Positions 1-8,893 are shown, numbered from the stretch's first letter. The stretch is 50,412 nucleotides of DNA from Patulibacter sp050252545 (GCA_050252545.1 JBFWKS010000003.1:1-50412), one strand, 5' to 3'. A program made the numbers and translations. Notes: generated by a model not told the origin, from the letters alone.

Positions 1-1
1 G

Positions 2-127
2 CACCTCAGGGACCACACCGGCCAGGACTTCCGCGCCGGGATCGTGGTGCACACCGGTCCCGACACCGTCCCCCTCGGTGATCGCCTCTGGGGCGTGCCG
101 GTCGAGGCCCTGTGGACGCCCGAGTGA
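2..127 (+). CDS. DUF4143-type ATP-binding protein, C-terminal end only
   Basis: Only the last 41 codons lie in the window. They read LRDHTGQDFRAG, then IVVHTGPDTVPLGDRLW, then VEALW. This matches the C-terminal end typical of AAA ATPases with a DUF4143 domain, where a phrase like 'AGVVLHTGP...PFGDRLWALPISALW' closes the protein. These proteins are common in actinobacteria and mostly uncharacterised. The gene converges on moeA with about 100 bp between. The family call rests on this tail alone. Confidence 0.7.
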   Translation, partial: HLRDHTGQDFRAGIVVHTGPDTVPLGDRLWGVPVEALWTPE

Positions 128-231
128 TCCTCGCGGCCACGGCTCACCTGCCCGAGGGCGATGTCGCCATCAGACGCCGGCGCCTGGTGGCGACGCTCCC
201 GCCGAGAAGCGTTCCCGGGCCATGCCCCCCG

Positions 232-1458
232 TCAGCCGCCGACGCCCGGCGGAACCACGACCTCGACCGTCGAGCCGGCCGCCAACGGCCCGTCCTGCGG
301 GGGGACGAGCGCCAGCAGGTCGGCGTCGGCCAGGGCCCCGAGGTGGTGCGACGGCTGGCCGGCGAGCGGCCGTACGCCCAGGACCCCGTCGGCCTGCGGG
401 ACCGCGACGGCCCGCAACGCCCGTAGCCGGCGGGTGTCGGTCGGGGCGTCGGCGATCAGTCGGCCCCAGCGCGGATCGGCCGGCGGAGCGCCCGCCATCG
501 CGCGCAGCGCCGGGAGGACGAACAGCGTCGCGGTGACGAGCGTCGACGCGGGGTTGCCGGGCAGACCGAGGACCGGCCGGCCGGCGAGCGCACCGATCCA
601 CGTCGGCTTGCCCGGCTGCAGCGCCACCCCGAAGACCGCCTGCTCCGCTCCCAGTGCCTGCAGCGCGGGCCGGACGTGGTCGTGACGGCCCGCCGACACC
701 CCGCCGCACGAGACGACGACGTCGCCGGTCGCGTCGGCGAACGCCTGGATCGTCGCCTCGCGGTCGTCGCCCACGCGCACCACGTCGACCGGTCCCGCGC
801 CGGCCGCTCGCAGCAGCGCCGGCAGCGCGACGCCGTTGACGTCGTGGACCTCGCCGTCGGCCAACGCGCCCCCGCCGACGACGATCTCGTCCCCGGTGGC
901 GATGACCGTCACCGACGGCCGGGCGGCGACGGTCACCGTCACCGTGCCGATCCCGCCGAGCAGCGCGATCCGCCCGGGGTGCAGCCGGTCACCGGTCCGG
1001 GCGGCCACGTCGCCGGCGCGGACGTCCTCCCCCACCGGTCGCACGTTGCGGCCGGCGTCGACCGCGGCCCGCACCGTGACGCGGCCGTCGACTTCGGCGG
1101 TGTCCTCGACCCGGACGACGGCGTCGGCACCGTCCGGGATCCGGGCGCCGGTGCTGATCCGGATCGCGGTGCCCGCCGCGACCGCGGCCGCGGTGGGCAG
1201 GCCGGCCCGCGACTCGGCCCCCAGCACGAGGTCCACAGGACGGTCCTCGGTCGCGGCGGCGACGTCGGCCGCACGCACCGCGTAGCCGTCCATCGCCGAG
1301 CTCGCGAAGTGCGGCAGCGACCGCGGGACGAGGACGTCGTGGGCGATCGTGCGACCGTCGGCATCGGCCAGGTCGACCACCGCGGTCGGCAGGCGTGCGG
1401 CCTCCCCGACGGCGATCGCCGCGGCGCGGGCGTCCGCGAAGCTCGTGAGGGCGACCAT
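232..1458 (-). CDS. moeA: Molybdopterin molybdenumtransferase MoeA
   Basis: The 408-residue protein has the MoeA domain order: an N-terminal region with the conserved FASSAMDGYAVR segment (about residues 51-62), a beta-rich domain containing the STGARIPDGADAVV motif (about 101-114), a MoCF/MogA-like domain with the ATGDEI motif and SCGGVSAGRHD, and the late GKPT and GLPGNPAST motifs before a C-terminal beta domain. The family inserts molybdate into adenylylated molybdopterin in the cytoplasm. The ATG at 1458 has TAGGGT six bases upstream, which fits a leaderless transcript. MobA and MoaA genes lie within 5 kb. Confidence 0.95.
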   Translation of the reverse strand: MVALTSFADARAAAIAVGEAARLPTAVVDLADADGRTIAHDVLVPRSLPHFASSAMDGYAVRAADVAAATEDRPVDLVLGAESRAGLPTAAAVAAGTAIRISTGARIPDGADAVVRVEDTAEVDGRVTVRAAVDAGRNVRPVGEDVRAGDVAARTGDRLHPGRIALLGGIGTVTVTVAARPSVTVIATGDEIVVGGGALADGEVHDVNGVALPALLRAAGAGPVDVVRVGDDREATIQAFADATGDVVVSCGGVSAGRHDHVRPALQALGAEQAVFGVALQPGKPTWIGALAGRPVLGLPGNPASTLVTATLFVLPALRAMAGAPPADPRWGRLIADAPTDTRRLRALRAVAVPQADGVLGVRPLAGQPSHHLGALADADLLALVPPQDGPLAAGSTVEVVVPPGVGG

Positions 1459-1464
1459 CGCCGG

Positions 1465-1470
1465 ACCCTA
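1465..1470 (-). promoter_or_regulatory. -10 box (TAGGGT) of moeA, leaderless
   Basis: TAGGGT is followed by six bases and then the moeA ATG, so transcription should begin at or next to the start codon. No ribosome binding site is present. Confidence 0.55.
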
Positions 1471-1611
1471 TCCCGCGACCGCCCCGCCCCGCGGCCGACG
1501 GCCGCGCGAGTCGGCCGGTGCCGCTCGGGCCGACGGGCCACGCGGCGGCGCGGCCGTGGACAACGGGCCGGCGGCCGCCGGGAGGCCGGGCGCGACGGTG
1601 GAGGCGGGCCG

Positions 1612-3195
1612 TCAGACCTTTGCGGGCTCCTCGACCGGCGTCGGATCGCCGTCGGGGCCCGCGCCGGGGCCTGGGGCGTCAGCGTCGGCGTCCGGAGAGT
1701 CCGGGCCCGGCTCGACGGGGTGCGGGTCGACGGGCTGCCCATCGGCCGTCGTGGTCTCCATCGGCCCCGCCGGCGGGCGGCGGATGAGCAGGGCGATCAC
1801 GCCGCCCACGACCGCCAGGCCGACGCCGACCGTCATCGCCGCCTGCACGCCCTCCGACAGCGCGTGGACGTCCTCGGTCCCGACGTCGGAGACCGACGTC
1901 GCCCTGCGGGTCATCACGGTGATGAAGATCGCCGTGCCGGCCGCCCCGGCGACCTGCTGCAGCGTGCTGACGATCGCGCTGCCGTGGGAGTACAGGTGGG
2001 CCGGGACCGATCCGAGCGCGGCGGTCAGCAGCGGCGTGAACAGCAGCGCCAGGCCGATGCTCAGGACGACGTGGCAACCGATGACGAACCCGCGCGACGT
2101 GCCCTCGTCGAGCGTCGACATGAGCGCCATCGCCAGGATCACGACCCCCGCGGCGGGGATCACCAGCGGCCGCGGGCCGACCCGGTCGTAGATCCGACCG
2201 ACGAACGGTGCCATCAGACCCATCACCAGGCCACCGGGCAGCATGATCAGGCCGGTGGTCAGCGTCGACGCGTCCTGCACGTTCTGCAGGAAGAGCGGCA
2301 GCAGGATGATCGCGCCGAAGAGCGACATCATGCTCGCGGCCATGAGCAGCGCGGCGACGGCGAACGTCCGCGACGCGAAGACGCGCAGGTCGAGCAGCGC
2401 GCGCTCGCCGATCCGCAGCTGCCGCCAACCGAAGACCAGGAGCGCGACGACGCCGATGACGATCGGGATCACCGGCGGGATCGGCGTGTCGCCGCGGGCC
2501 GCCTCGCCGATGCTGCTGAGGCCGTAGACCACGCCGCTGAACCCGATCGCCGACAGCACCACCGACGCGACGTCCAGGTGCGCCGGACGCGGCTCGGTGA
2601 CGTTGCGGACCCAGAGCCCACCGAGGATCAGCGACAGCACGGCGATCGGCAGGACGAACCAGAACATCCACCGCCAGTCCAGGCCGCTGAGGACCAGGCC
2701 CGAGATCGTCGGTCCGATCGCCGGCGCCACCGCGATGACGATCGAGACCATGCCCATCGTCTGCCCGCGTCGCGACGCGGGGACGAGGGTGAGGATCGTC
2801 GTCATGAGCAGCGGCATCATCAGCGCGGTGCCGACCGCCTGGACGATGCGTCCGAGGAGGAGGACGGTGAACCCGGGGGCCAACGCCGCGATCAGCGTGC
2901 CGAGGGTGAACGCCGACATCGCGACGATGTACACCGTGCGGACGGGGAACCGCTGGATCAGGAATCCCGTGATCGGGATCACCACGGCCATCGTCAGCAG
3001 GAACGCCGTCGTCAACCACTGCGCCGTGGTCTCCGGGATGCTCAGGTCGTCCATGAGGTGCGGCAGCGCGACGCTCATGATCGTCTCGTTGAGGATCACG
3101 ACGAACGTCGACGCGACCAGCAGCGCGATCAGGCGCTTGTGGGCGGAAGGCATCGGTGGATCGGCGGCGGATCCCGCGCTGGGTTCATGCGACAT
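1612..3195 (-). CDS. DHA2-family MFS multidrug exporter (EmrB/QacA type)
   Basis: The 527-residue protein begins MSHEPSAGSAADPP and then has about 14 hydrophobic segments, as in DHA2 drug:H+ antiporters of the inner membrane. Family landmarks are visible: NETIMSVALPHLMDDL in helix 1, TTAQWLTTAFLL in helix 2, a GRIVQAVGTALMMPL loop, and the motif C-like APAIGPTISGL in helix 5. The C-terminal ~40 residues are Pro/Asp/Gly-rich and probably cytoplasmic. The start at 3195 is preceded by CATTCT nine bases upstream; an internal ATG at 3153 is the alternative. The substrate cannot be told from sequence. It lies between moeA and mobA without being an obvious Moco gene. Confidence 0.88.
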   Translation of the reverse strand: MSHEPSAGSAADPPMPSAHKRLIALLVASTFVVILNETIMSVALPHLMDDLSIPETTAQWLTTAFLLTMAVVIPITGFLIQRFPVRTVYIVAMSAFTLGTLIAALAPGFTVLLLGRIVQAVGTALMMPLLMTTILTLVPASRRGQTMGMVSIVIAVAPAIGPTISGLVLSGLDWRWMFWFVLPIAVLSLILGGLWVRNVTEPRPAHLDVASVVLSAIGFSGVVYGLSSIGEAARGDTPIPPVIPIVIGVVALLVFGWRQLRIGERALLDLRVFASRTFAVAALLMAASMMSLFGAIILLPLFLQNVQDASTLTTGLIMLPGGLVMGLMAPFVGRIYDRVGPRPLVIPAAGVVILAMALMSTLDEGTSRGFVIGCHVVLSIGLALLFTPLLTAALGSVPAHLYSHGSAIVSTLQQVAGAAGTAIFITVMTRRATSVSDVGTEDVHALSEGVQAAMTVGVGLAVVGGVIALLIRRPPAGPMETTTADGQPVDPHPVEPGPDSPDADADAPGPGAGPDGDPTPVEEPAKV

Positions 3196-3420
3196 GGCCG
3201 GGGGAGAATGGCAGAGCGCGATCTGCGGACCGTGTCCACGGACGATCGTCGGTGACGGTTCGATTCCGGGCCTCGGCGATGTACGCCGTCCGCGGGACGA
3301 TCCCGGATCCGGGGTCGAGCCGTGGACCGGCACCGGGCGGGGCCGGCCCCCATGCGGACCGGACCGACACCCCGCCGGGTCACGTCCCCCTGGTCCGGCA
3401 TCGGGCGTCAGACTGGCCCG

Positions 3421-4041
3421 GTGGGACGCGAGCGACCCGGAGCCGCCGACCGACCGCCGGTGGTGATCCTGGCCGGAGGCGCGGGACGGCGGATGGGTGC
3501 TCCCAAGGCCGGCCTGTTGCTGCACGGACGGACGCTGCTGGAGCACGGAGTCGCCGCCGCGCTGGCCGCCGGACTCCGTCCCGTCGTGATCGCCAAGCGC
3601 GACAGCCCGCTGCCCGCCATCGCCATCGAGCGGTGGGACGAGCCCGATGAGCCGCGACACCCGCTCGCGGGCGTCACCGCCGCGCTCGACCGCGCCGGCG
3701 GCCCGGTCGTCGTGCTGCCCGCGGACCTGCCGGGTGTCGTCGGCTCGCTGCTGCGGGAGCTGGCCGACCGGCCCGAGCCGCTCGTGGTCGTCGAGGCCGC
3801 CGGTCGTCTGCACCCGCTCCTGGGCAGGTTCGACCCGGCGCACGCCACATCGCTGCGGGCGGCGGCCCACGACGGCGCGGCCGTCGTCCCGACCGTCCTG
3901 GGCCTGGGCGCGGTGCGCCTCGACGACGAGGCCGTGCGCCGCCACGGTGATCCGGCGACGCTCCTGGCCAACGTCAACCGGCCCGAGGACCTCGCCGCGC
4001 TGCAGCGCCGGCGACCCCCGACCGATGCCGGTCCGGCATGA
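3421..4041 (+). CDS. mobA: Molybdenum cofactor guanylyltransferase MobA
   Basis: From the GTG at 3421 the 206-residue product begins MGRERPGAADRPPVVILAGG and carries the nucleotidyltransferase signature LAGGAGRRMGAPKAGL (about residues 16-31), where the Lys contacts GTP. The DEPRHPLAGV and LPADLPGV segments follow, the latter with the metal-binding Asp. The family attaches GMP to Mo-molybdopterin to make bis-MGD; some members use CTP instead. A much longer reading upstream starts in Arg/Pro-rich sequence that looks non-coding. CAGACT lies six bases before the GTG, a weaker form of the -10 seen elsewhere here. The gene converges on the thioesterase gene. Confidence 0.85.
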   Translation: MGRERPGAADRPPVVILAGGAGRRMGAPKAGLLLHGRTLLEHGVAAALAAGLRPVVIAKRDSPLPAIAIERWDEPDEPRHPLAGVTAALDRAGGPVVVLPADLPGVVGSLLRELADRPEPLVVVEAAGRLHPLLGRFDPAHATSLRAAAHDGAAVVPTVLGLGAVRLDDEAVRRHGDPATLLANVNRPEDLAALQRRRPPTDAGPA

Positions 4042-4153
4042 CCGGGGCGACCGCACCGGCCCGTCCGGCCACGCTTCCCGCGGTGGCGGGGTGCGGCGCC
4101 GCGTCCGGGCACGCGCCCCACGGGCGGATGTCCACACCGGACCGAATGCCGCG

Positions 4154-4606
4154 TCACGCCGTGACGAGCCGCTCCAGCGCGGCCCGCAGACCGTCGGGGA
4201 TCGGGACGGGACGACGGGTCTGCCGGTCGACGAACACGTGGACGAACGACCCGTCGGCCAGGGCACGGTCCTCGTCGTCGAACAGTCCCAGCGCGTAGAC
4301 GGCGCTCGTACGCCCCAGGCGCGCGACCCGCACGCCGCAGCGGATCCCGGCCGGGAAGCGCACCTCGGCCAGGAACCGGCAACCGGACTCGGCACACACG
4401 CCGATCACCGGCCCGGAGGCGACGTCCAGCCCGCCCTCGCGGATCAGCCACGTGTTGATCGCCGTGTCGAAGTAGCTGTAGTACTCGACGTTGTTGACGT
4501 GCCCGTAGACGTCGTTGTCCTTCCACCGCGTGGTGATCCCGATCACCGCGGGAAAGTCCGTGAGCGCCGGAGCGGCGGGACGGGACGGCTCCGGTGTGCC
4601 GCTCAT
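4154..4606 (-). CDS. Acyl-CoA thioesterase, hotdog fold (4HBT-like)
   Basis: The 150-residue protein has the single hotdog-domain pattern of YbgC/4-hydroxybenzoyl-CoA thioesterases: TTRWKDNDVYGHVNNVEYYSYF near residues 25-46, with the Asp-x-x-Gly-His-Val-Asn-Asn core, then a CRFLAEVRFPAGI strand. The family hydrolyses acyl-CoA thioesters in the cytosol. Its ATG overlaps the stop of the DUF6457 gene by four bases (ATGA), so the two are translationally coupled and lie downstream of moaA. A thioesterase has no known step in Moco synthesis, so the coupling is unexplained. Confidence 0.85.
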   Translation of the reverse strand: MSGTPEPSRPAAPALTDFPAVIGITTRWKDNDVYGHVNNVEYYSYFDTAINTWLIREGGLDVASGPVIGVCAESGCRFLAEVRFPAGIRCGVRVARLGRTSAVYALGLFDDEDRALADGSFVHVFVDRQTRRPVPIPDGLRAALERLVTA

Positions 4607-4869
4607 CGTCCGGCGCCGTCGTCGTCCGGGGCCCGCAGCATCGCGTCGGCCTCGACGAGCGCCAGCACCTCGGCGACCGGCCGACCGGTGCGCCCGGCGA
4701 CCCAGCACGCGAGAGGCGCGGCCTGCCGCTGAGCGCGGTGCGCCGCGTGGCGGGCCAGGTCCAGCAGCTGTGCCCGCTCCTCCGCGGTCGGCGCCGGAGC
4801 GCCGGCCTCCCGCGCGAATGCGGTGAGCCAGCCGTCGATGGTCGTCGTGTCGAGGTCCGCGTCGGGCAT
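4603..4869 (-). CDS. DUF6457 domain protein, probable MobA-associated
   Basis: This 88-residue helical protein (MPDADLDTTTIDGWLTAF..., then EERAQLLDLARHAAHRAQR and APLACWVAGRTG) resembles the DUF6457 domain. From memory, that domain often occurs in actinobacteria as a C-terminal extension of MobA-like nucleotidyltransferases. Here it is a separate gene 39 bp downstream of moaA and overlapping the thioesterase. The nearby mobA on the other strand is a bare catalytic domain, so the two may act together. The biochemical role of the domain is unknown. Confidence 0.7.
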   Translation of the reverse strand: MPDADLDTTTIDGWLTAFAREAGAPAPTAEERAQLLDLARHAAHRAQRQAAPLACWVAGRTGRPVAEVLALVEADAMLRAPDDDGAGR

Positions 4870-4908
4870 CGCGCTGATCTTCGCGCAACGGGCGCCCGGC
4901 GGTCGGAC

Positions 4909-5949
4909 CTACCCGCCGATGGCGCTCATCGGCCGGTCCGGCGGCCGGAACCCGGGCCGGTGCATCTCGTGACCCCACTGCTTGAGCGCGACGGCGTCGC
5001 GGACGATCCGCTCCAGCTCCGCGTCCGACGCGCCGTCCCGCAGCGGTCCGCGCAGATCGGCCTCGTCGTGCGAGAAGAGGCAGGTCCGCAGCTGCCCGTC
5101 GGCCGTCAGCCGGATCCGGTCGCAGTCGGCGCAGAACGGCTCGGTGACCGACGCGATGAACCCAACCTCGCCCCCACCGTCGGCGAACCGGAACACCCGG
5201 GCGGTCGACGAGGGCTCGCGCTCCAACGGTTCCACCGGCCACCGCTCGGCGATGATCGACCGCAGCTCCTCGGCGGTCAGGACGTCCTGCTCGCGCCAGC
5301 GGCGTCCGGCGTCCAGCGGCATCACCTCGATGAACCGCAGCTGCAGGTCGCGTGCGCGCGCGAACGCGACGAGGTCGATCGCCTCGTGCTCGGTGATCCC
5401 CCGCAGCGCGACCGCGTTGAGCTTGACCTGGGTGATGCCCGGCTGGTCCTGCGCGGCGGCGATCCCGGCCAGGACCTTCGGCAGCAGGTCGCGGCGGGTG
5501 AGCTCGGCGAACCGCACCGGGTCGACGCTGTCGAGCGACACGTTCACGCGCGACACGCCGGCGTCGGCCAGCGCCCCAGCGTGCCGCGCCAGCAGCACGG
5601 CGTTGGTCGTGAGCGAGATCTCCTCGATCCCGTCGATCGCGTTGATCCGGGCCACCAGGCCGGCGAGACCGGGACGAACGAGCGGCTCGCCGCCGGTCAC
5701 CCGGACGGTCCGCACGCCGAGCCGCGCGAGCAGCTCCACGATCCGCACCGTCTCGTCCTCGTCCAGCCGCTCGTCCCGCGGCAGCCACGACATCTGCTCG
5801 TCGGGCAGGCAGTACCGGCAGCGCAGGTTGCAGACGTCGGTGACCGAGATCCGCAGGTCGCGGGCGACGCGGCCGAAGCCGTCCGCCAGCGGCGCCGGTC
5901 GCGGGCGCGACGGCTCCCGCGAGAGGGTCGACGGGGTGGTGCGCGTCAC
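4909..5949 (-). CDS. moaA: GTP 3',8-cyclase MoaA
   Basis: The 346-residue radical SAM enzyme has the N-terminal 4Fe-4S motif CNLRCRYC (Cys40, Cys44, Cys47), the VTGGEPLVRPGL segment, the FIEVMPLD segment and a second C-terminal cluster motif CADCDRIRL...C. It ends in the invariant Gly-Gly tail (SAIGG) required for the reaction. With MoaC it turns GTP into cyclic pyranopterin monophosphate, the first Moco step. Translation starts at GTG 5949. TAAGGT lies seven bases upstream, so the message is probably leaderless; a GGAGGA also sits there but directly abuts the start codon. moaC is not in this window. Confidence 0.95.
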   Translation of the reverse strand: MTRTTPSTLSREPSRPRPAPLADGFGRVARDLRISVTDVCNLRCRYCLPDEQMSWLPRDERLDEDETVRIVELLARLGVRTVRVTGGEPLVRPGLAGLVARINAIDGIEEISLTTNAVLLARHAGALADAGVSRVNVSLDSVDPVRFAELTRRDLLPKVLAGIAAAQDQPGITQVKLNAVALRGITEHEAIDLVAFARARDLQLRFIEVMPLDAGRRWREQDVLTAEELRSIIAERWPVEPLEREPSSTARVFRFADGGGEVGFIASVTEPFCADCDRIRLTADGQLRTCLFSHDEADLRGPLRDGASDAELERIVRDAVALKQWGHEMHRPGFRPPDRPMSAIGG

Positions 5950-5956
5950 TCCTCCG

Positions 5957-5962
5957 ACCTTA
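5957..5962 (-). promoter_or_regulatory. -10 box (TAAGGT) of moaA, leaderless
   Basis: TAAGGT lies seven bases before the moaA GTG. The GGAGGA between them has no spacing to the start codon, so it is unlikely to act as a normal ribosome binding site. Confidence 0.5.
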
Positions 5963-5988
5963 GAGGGTGCGGCACCGAAAGCCGAGGG

Positions 5989-6012
5989 GCGCCGCGGTGG
6001 ACGGCGCGGCGC
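5989..6012 (-). terminator. Possible hairpin terminator after clpB
   Basis: A seven-base inverted repeat GCGCCGC/GCGGCGC with a ten-base loop lies 34 bp past the clpB stop and ahead of the moaA promoter. There is no T-tract, as is usual in DNA this GC-rich. Confidence 0.35.
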
Positions 6013-6045
6013 GTGGGCGACGGGTCTCCCCGCCGCCCCGCCCGC

Positions 6046-8670
6046 TCACTCGCCCCCGTCACCGCCGGCTGCCAGCGCCGCCGGCTCTCCGGGCCGCGCC
6101 TGCAGGCCGGCTTCGGCGATCCCGGCGCCGTCGACCGTCAGCGTGATCTCGCCGTCGGCGGCACCGACGTCGACCGTCTCGCCGTCCCGGACCTGGCCGC
6201 GCAGCAGCGCCAGGGCCAGCCGGTCGGTCAGGTGCTTCTGGATCGCCCGCTTCAGCGGCCGGGCACCGTACGTCGGGTCGTAGCCCAGGTCGCCGAGCAG
6301 CTCCCGCGCCGCGTCGTCCAGCACCACCGTGACGCCGCGCTCGGCGGCCCGGTCGATCACCCGCTGCGTCTGGATGCCGACGATCGAGCCGAGGTGCCGG
6401 CGCTCCAGCGCGTGGAACTCGATGATGTCGTCCAGGCGGTTGATGAACTCCGGCCGGAAGTGCTGCTCGGCCCCCTCCCGGCCCCCCGGGATGTTCGAGG
6501 TGAGGATCAGCACCGTGTTGGTGAAGTCCACCGTCCGGCCGTGGCCGTCGGTCAGGCGACCGTCGTCCAGCAGCTGCAGGAGGATGTTGAACACGTCCGG
6601 GTGGGCCTTCTCGACCTCGTCGAGCAGCAGCACCGAGTAGGGCTTGCGCCGCACCGCCTCGGTCAGCTGACCGCCCTCGTCGTAGCCGACGTACCCGGGG
6701 GGCGCACCGACGAGGCGCGACACCGCGTGCTTCTCCATGTACTCCGACATGTCGATCCGGACCATCGCGTCCTGGCTGTCGAACATGAACTCCGCGAGCG
6801 CGCGCGCGAGCTCGGTCTTGCCCACGCCGGTGGGACCGAGGAAGAGGAACGAGCCGATCGGCCGGTCCGGATCGCCGAGGCCGGAGCGGCTGCGGCGGAT
6901 CGCTGCCGAGACCGCGTCGACCGCCTCGTCCTGGCCGATCACCCGGTCGTGCAGCCGGTCCTCCATGTGGACGAGCTTCTCGATCTCGCCCTCCAACAGC
7001 CGCGATACCGGGATCCCGGTCCAGCGACCGACGACCTCGGCGATGTGCTCGGCGGTGACGCGGTCCTCGAGGAACCGGAAGCCCTCGCCGGCGTCCCCCT
7101 CGGCCTCGCGGGCCTTGGCCTCCACGTCGGCGATCTGCTGCTCCAGCTGGGGGATCTCGCCGTAGGTCAGCTCACCGGCGCGCTGCAGATCACCGGCACG
7201 CTGGGCGTTCTGGGCCTCGACGCGCTTCTGGTCCAGCTCCTCCTTGAGTCGTCCGACACCCTCGACGGACTCCTTCTCGCGCTGCCACTCGGCGGTCATC
7301 GCCGCGGAGCGCTCGCGCAGGTCGGCGAGCTCGCGGTCCAGCGCGTCCAGGCGGTCGCGGGACGCGTCGTCCTCCTCCTTGTCCAGCGACGTGCGCTCGA
7401 TCTCCAGCTGCATGATCCGCCGATCGATCTCGTCGATCTCGGTCGGCTTGGAGTCGATCTCGATCTTCAGGCGCGACGCGGCCTCGTCGATGAGGTCGAT
7501 CGCCTTGTCCGGCAGCTGCCGGTCGGCGATGTGCCGGTGCGACAGCGTCGCCGCGGCGATCAGCGCGGCGTCCTGGATGTCGACGCCGTGATGGGTGACG
7601 TACTTGTCCTTCAGCCCGCGGAGGATCGCGATCGTGTCCTCGACCGACGGCTCGTCGACGACGACCGGCTGGAAGCGCCGCTCGAGCGCGGCGTCCTTCT
7701 CGACGTACTTGCGGTACTCGTCCAGCGTCGTGGCACCGACCGCGCGCAGCTCACCGCGGGCGAGCATCGGCTTGAGCAGGTTGGCCGCGTCGACGGAGCC
7801 CTCGCTCGCGCCCGCGCCGACGATGGTGTGGAGCTCGTCGAGGAAGAGGACGATCTGGCCCTTGGCGTCGGCGACCTCCTTGAGCACGGCCTTGAGCCGG
7901 TCCTCGAACTCGCCGCGGTACTTGGCCCCGGCGATCATCGAGCCCATGTCGAGGGCGATGACGCGGCGGTCACGCAGCGACTCGGGAACGTCGCCGTCGA
8001 CGATCCGCTGGGCCAGGCCCTCGGCGATCGCGGTCTTGCCGACGCCGGGCTCGCCGATGAGCACCGGGTTGTTCTTGCGCCGCCGGGAAAGCACCTGGAT
8101 GACCCGGCGGATCTCCTCGTCGCGACCGATCACCGGGTCGAGCCGGCCCTCACGCGCGGCCTCGGTCAGATCCTGGCCGTAGCGCTTGAGCGCCTCGAAC
8201 TTGTCCTCGGGGCTCTGGTCGGTGACCTTGTGCCCGCCGCGCAGCCCGTCGACGGCCTCCTTGAGCGCGTCCCCGTCGGCCCCGGCCCCGCGCAGCGCGT
8301 CGCCGGCCTTGGAGTCGTGATCGGCGAGGGCGAGCAGCACGTGCTCGGTCGACAGGTACTCGTCACCCAGGCCCCGCATCTGCTCCTCGGCCCCGCGCAG
8401 GACGGCGACGAGCTCGCTGGACGGGCCGGAGGACTGCCCTCCGCCCGTCGTGGTGGGCAGCGTGTCGAGCGCCGCCTCGACCGGGCGGCGGACGAGCTCC
8501 GGCTGGACGCCGAGCTTCTGGAGGATCGGCCCGACCATCCCGCCGTCCTGGTCGAGGAGGACGGCGAGCAGGTGCTCGGGCGTGATCTGCGGATTGCGCC
8601 GCCGCTCGGCCAGCTGACCGGCCTCGGCGAGCGCCTCCTGCGTCTTGATGGTGAAGCGATCAGGTTGCAT
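6046..8670 (-). CDS. clpB: ATP-dependent disaggregase ClpB
   Basis: The 874-residue protein has the full ClpB layout: an N-terminal Clp repeat domain (about 1-145), AAA1 with Walker A GEPGVGKT (206-213), a long coiled-coil middle domain rich in Glu, Arg and Leu, and AAA2 with a second Walker A, GPTGVGKT, and the YVGYDEGG pore loop. It lacks the ClpA/C-type recruitment loop for ClpP. ClpB works with DnaK/DnaJ/GrpE to resolve aggregates in the cytosol, and those genes lie 10 kb away. The start at 8670 has a GGAG sequence upstream; an upstream ATG would add a poorly conserved 23-residue leader. The leader region carries a dyad shared with dnaK. Confidence 0.97.
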   Translation of the reverse strand: MQPDRFTIKTQEALAEAGQLAERRRNPQITPEHLLAVLLDQDGGMVGPILQKLGVQPELVRRPVEAALDTLPTTTGGGQSSGPSSELVAVLRGAEEQMRGLGDEYLSTEHVLLALADHDSKAGDALRGAGADGDALKEAVDGLRGGHKVTDQSPEDKFEALKRYGQDLTEAAREGRLDPVIGRDEEIRRVIQVLSRRRKNNPVLIGEPGVGKTAIAEGLAQRIVDGDVPESLRDRRVIALDMGSMIAGAKYRGEFEDRLKAVLKEVADAKGQIVLFLDELHTIVGAGASEGSVDAANLLKPMLARGELRAVGATTLDEYRKYVEKDAALERRFQPVVVDEPSVEDTIAILRGLKDKYVTHHGVDIQDAALIAAATLSHRHIADRQLPDKAIDLIDEAASRLKIEIDSKPTEIDEIDRRIMQLEIERTSLDKEEDDASRDRLDALDRELADLRERSAAMTAEWQREKESVEGVGRLKEELDQKRVEAQNAQRAGDLQRAGELTYGEIPQLEQQIADVEAKAREAEGDAGEGFRFLEDRVTAEHIAEVVGRWTGIPVSRLLEGEIEKLVHMEDRLHDRVIGQDEAVDAVSAAIRRSRSGLGDPDRPIGSFLFLGPTGVGKTELARALAEFMFDSQDAMVRIDMSEYMEKHAVSRLVGAPPGYVGYDEGGQLTEAVRRKPYSVLLLDEVEKAHPDVFNILLQLLDDGRLTDGHGRTVDFTNTVLILTSNIPGGREGAEQHFRPEFINRLDDIIEFHALERRHLGSIVGIQTQRVIDRAAERGVTVVLDDAARELLGDLGYDPTYGARPLKRAIQKHLTDRLALALLRGQVRDGETVDVGAADGEITLTVDGAGIAEAGLQARPGEPAALAAGGDGGE

Positions 8671-8782
8671 CGGCGGCTCCGGGGGAAGGAACAGGACAAG
8701 GGTGACGCACGGCGGGGCGGAGGACGACCCGTGCGTCATGCGGATCTGGCGATCCGCGATTCCGACGGCCTACCGATCCACG

Positions 8783-8809
8783 ATCTGCGTCTATATGACT
8801 AAGATCATG
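8783..8809 (-). promoter_or_regulatory. Candidate HspR operator upstream of clpB
   Basis: Read on the minus strand this is CATGATCT-N14-CAGAT, containing a perfect GATCT-N15-AGATC dyad. The same spaced motif lies at 22172-22198 before dnaK, at nearly the same distance from the start codon (113 and 121 bp). It overlaps the predicted clpB -10. A 23-25 bp dyad is the expected target size for a dimeric MerR-type regulator such as HspR. Confidence 0.6.
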
Positions 8810-8832
8810 CGATACCTGTCCGCTCATGTCAA
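8804..8832 (-). promoter_or_regulatory. clpB sigma-70-type promoter
   Basis: On the minus strand a perfect -35 hexamer TTGACA (8832-8827) is followed by 17 bases and CATGAT (8809-8804, four of six consensus bases). This leaves a 5' leader of over 100 bases before clpB. The -10 lies inside the candidate operator. Confidence 0.6.
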
Positions 8833-8893
8833 GCGCGATCCCGCCACGCTGCGGGGCTGCGTCCGGCCTGGGCCCGACCGCCGGACCACAAGC

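Noticed and set aside
676..3255. 859-codon plus-strand open frame opposite moeA and the MFS gene
   Set aside because: The translation is Arg/Asp/Gln/His-rich low complexity and mirrors the codon structure of the real minus-strand genes.
3196..3420. N-terminal extension of MobA to 3322
   Set aside because: The added ~33 residues are Arg/Pro/Gly-rich and precede the conserved LAGG motif by too much; GTG 3421 gives normal family length.
4594..8802. 1402-codon open frame on the plus strand opposite moaA and clpB
   Set aside because: It is antisense to two clear genes and has an Arg/Asp/Val/Leu-rich shadow composition with no recognisable domain. Such frames are expected in very GC-rich DNA.
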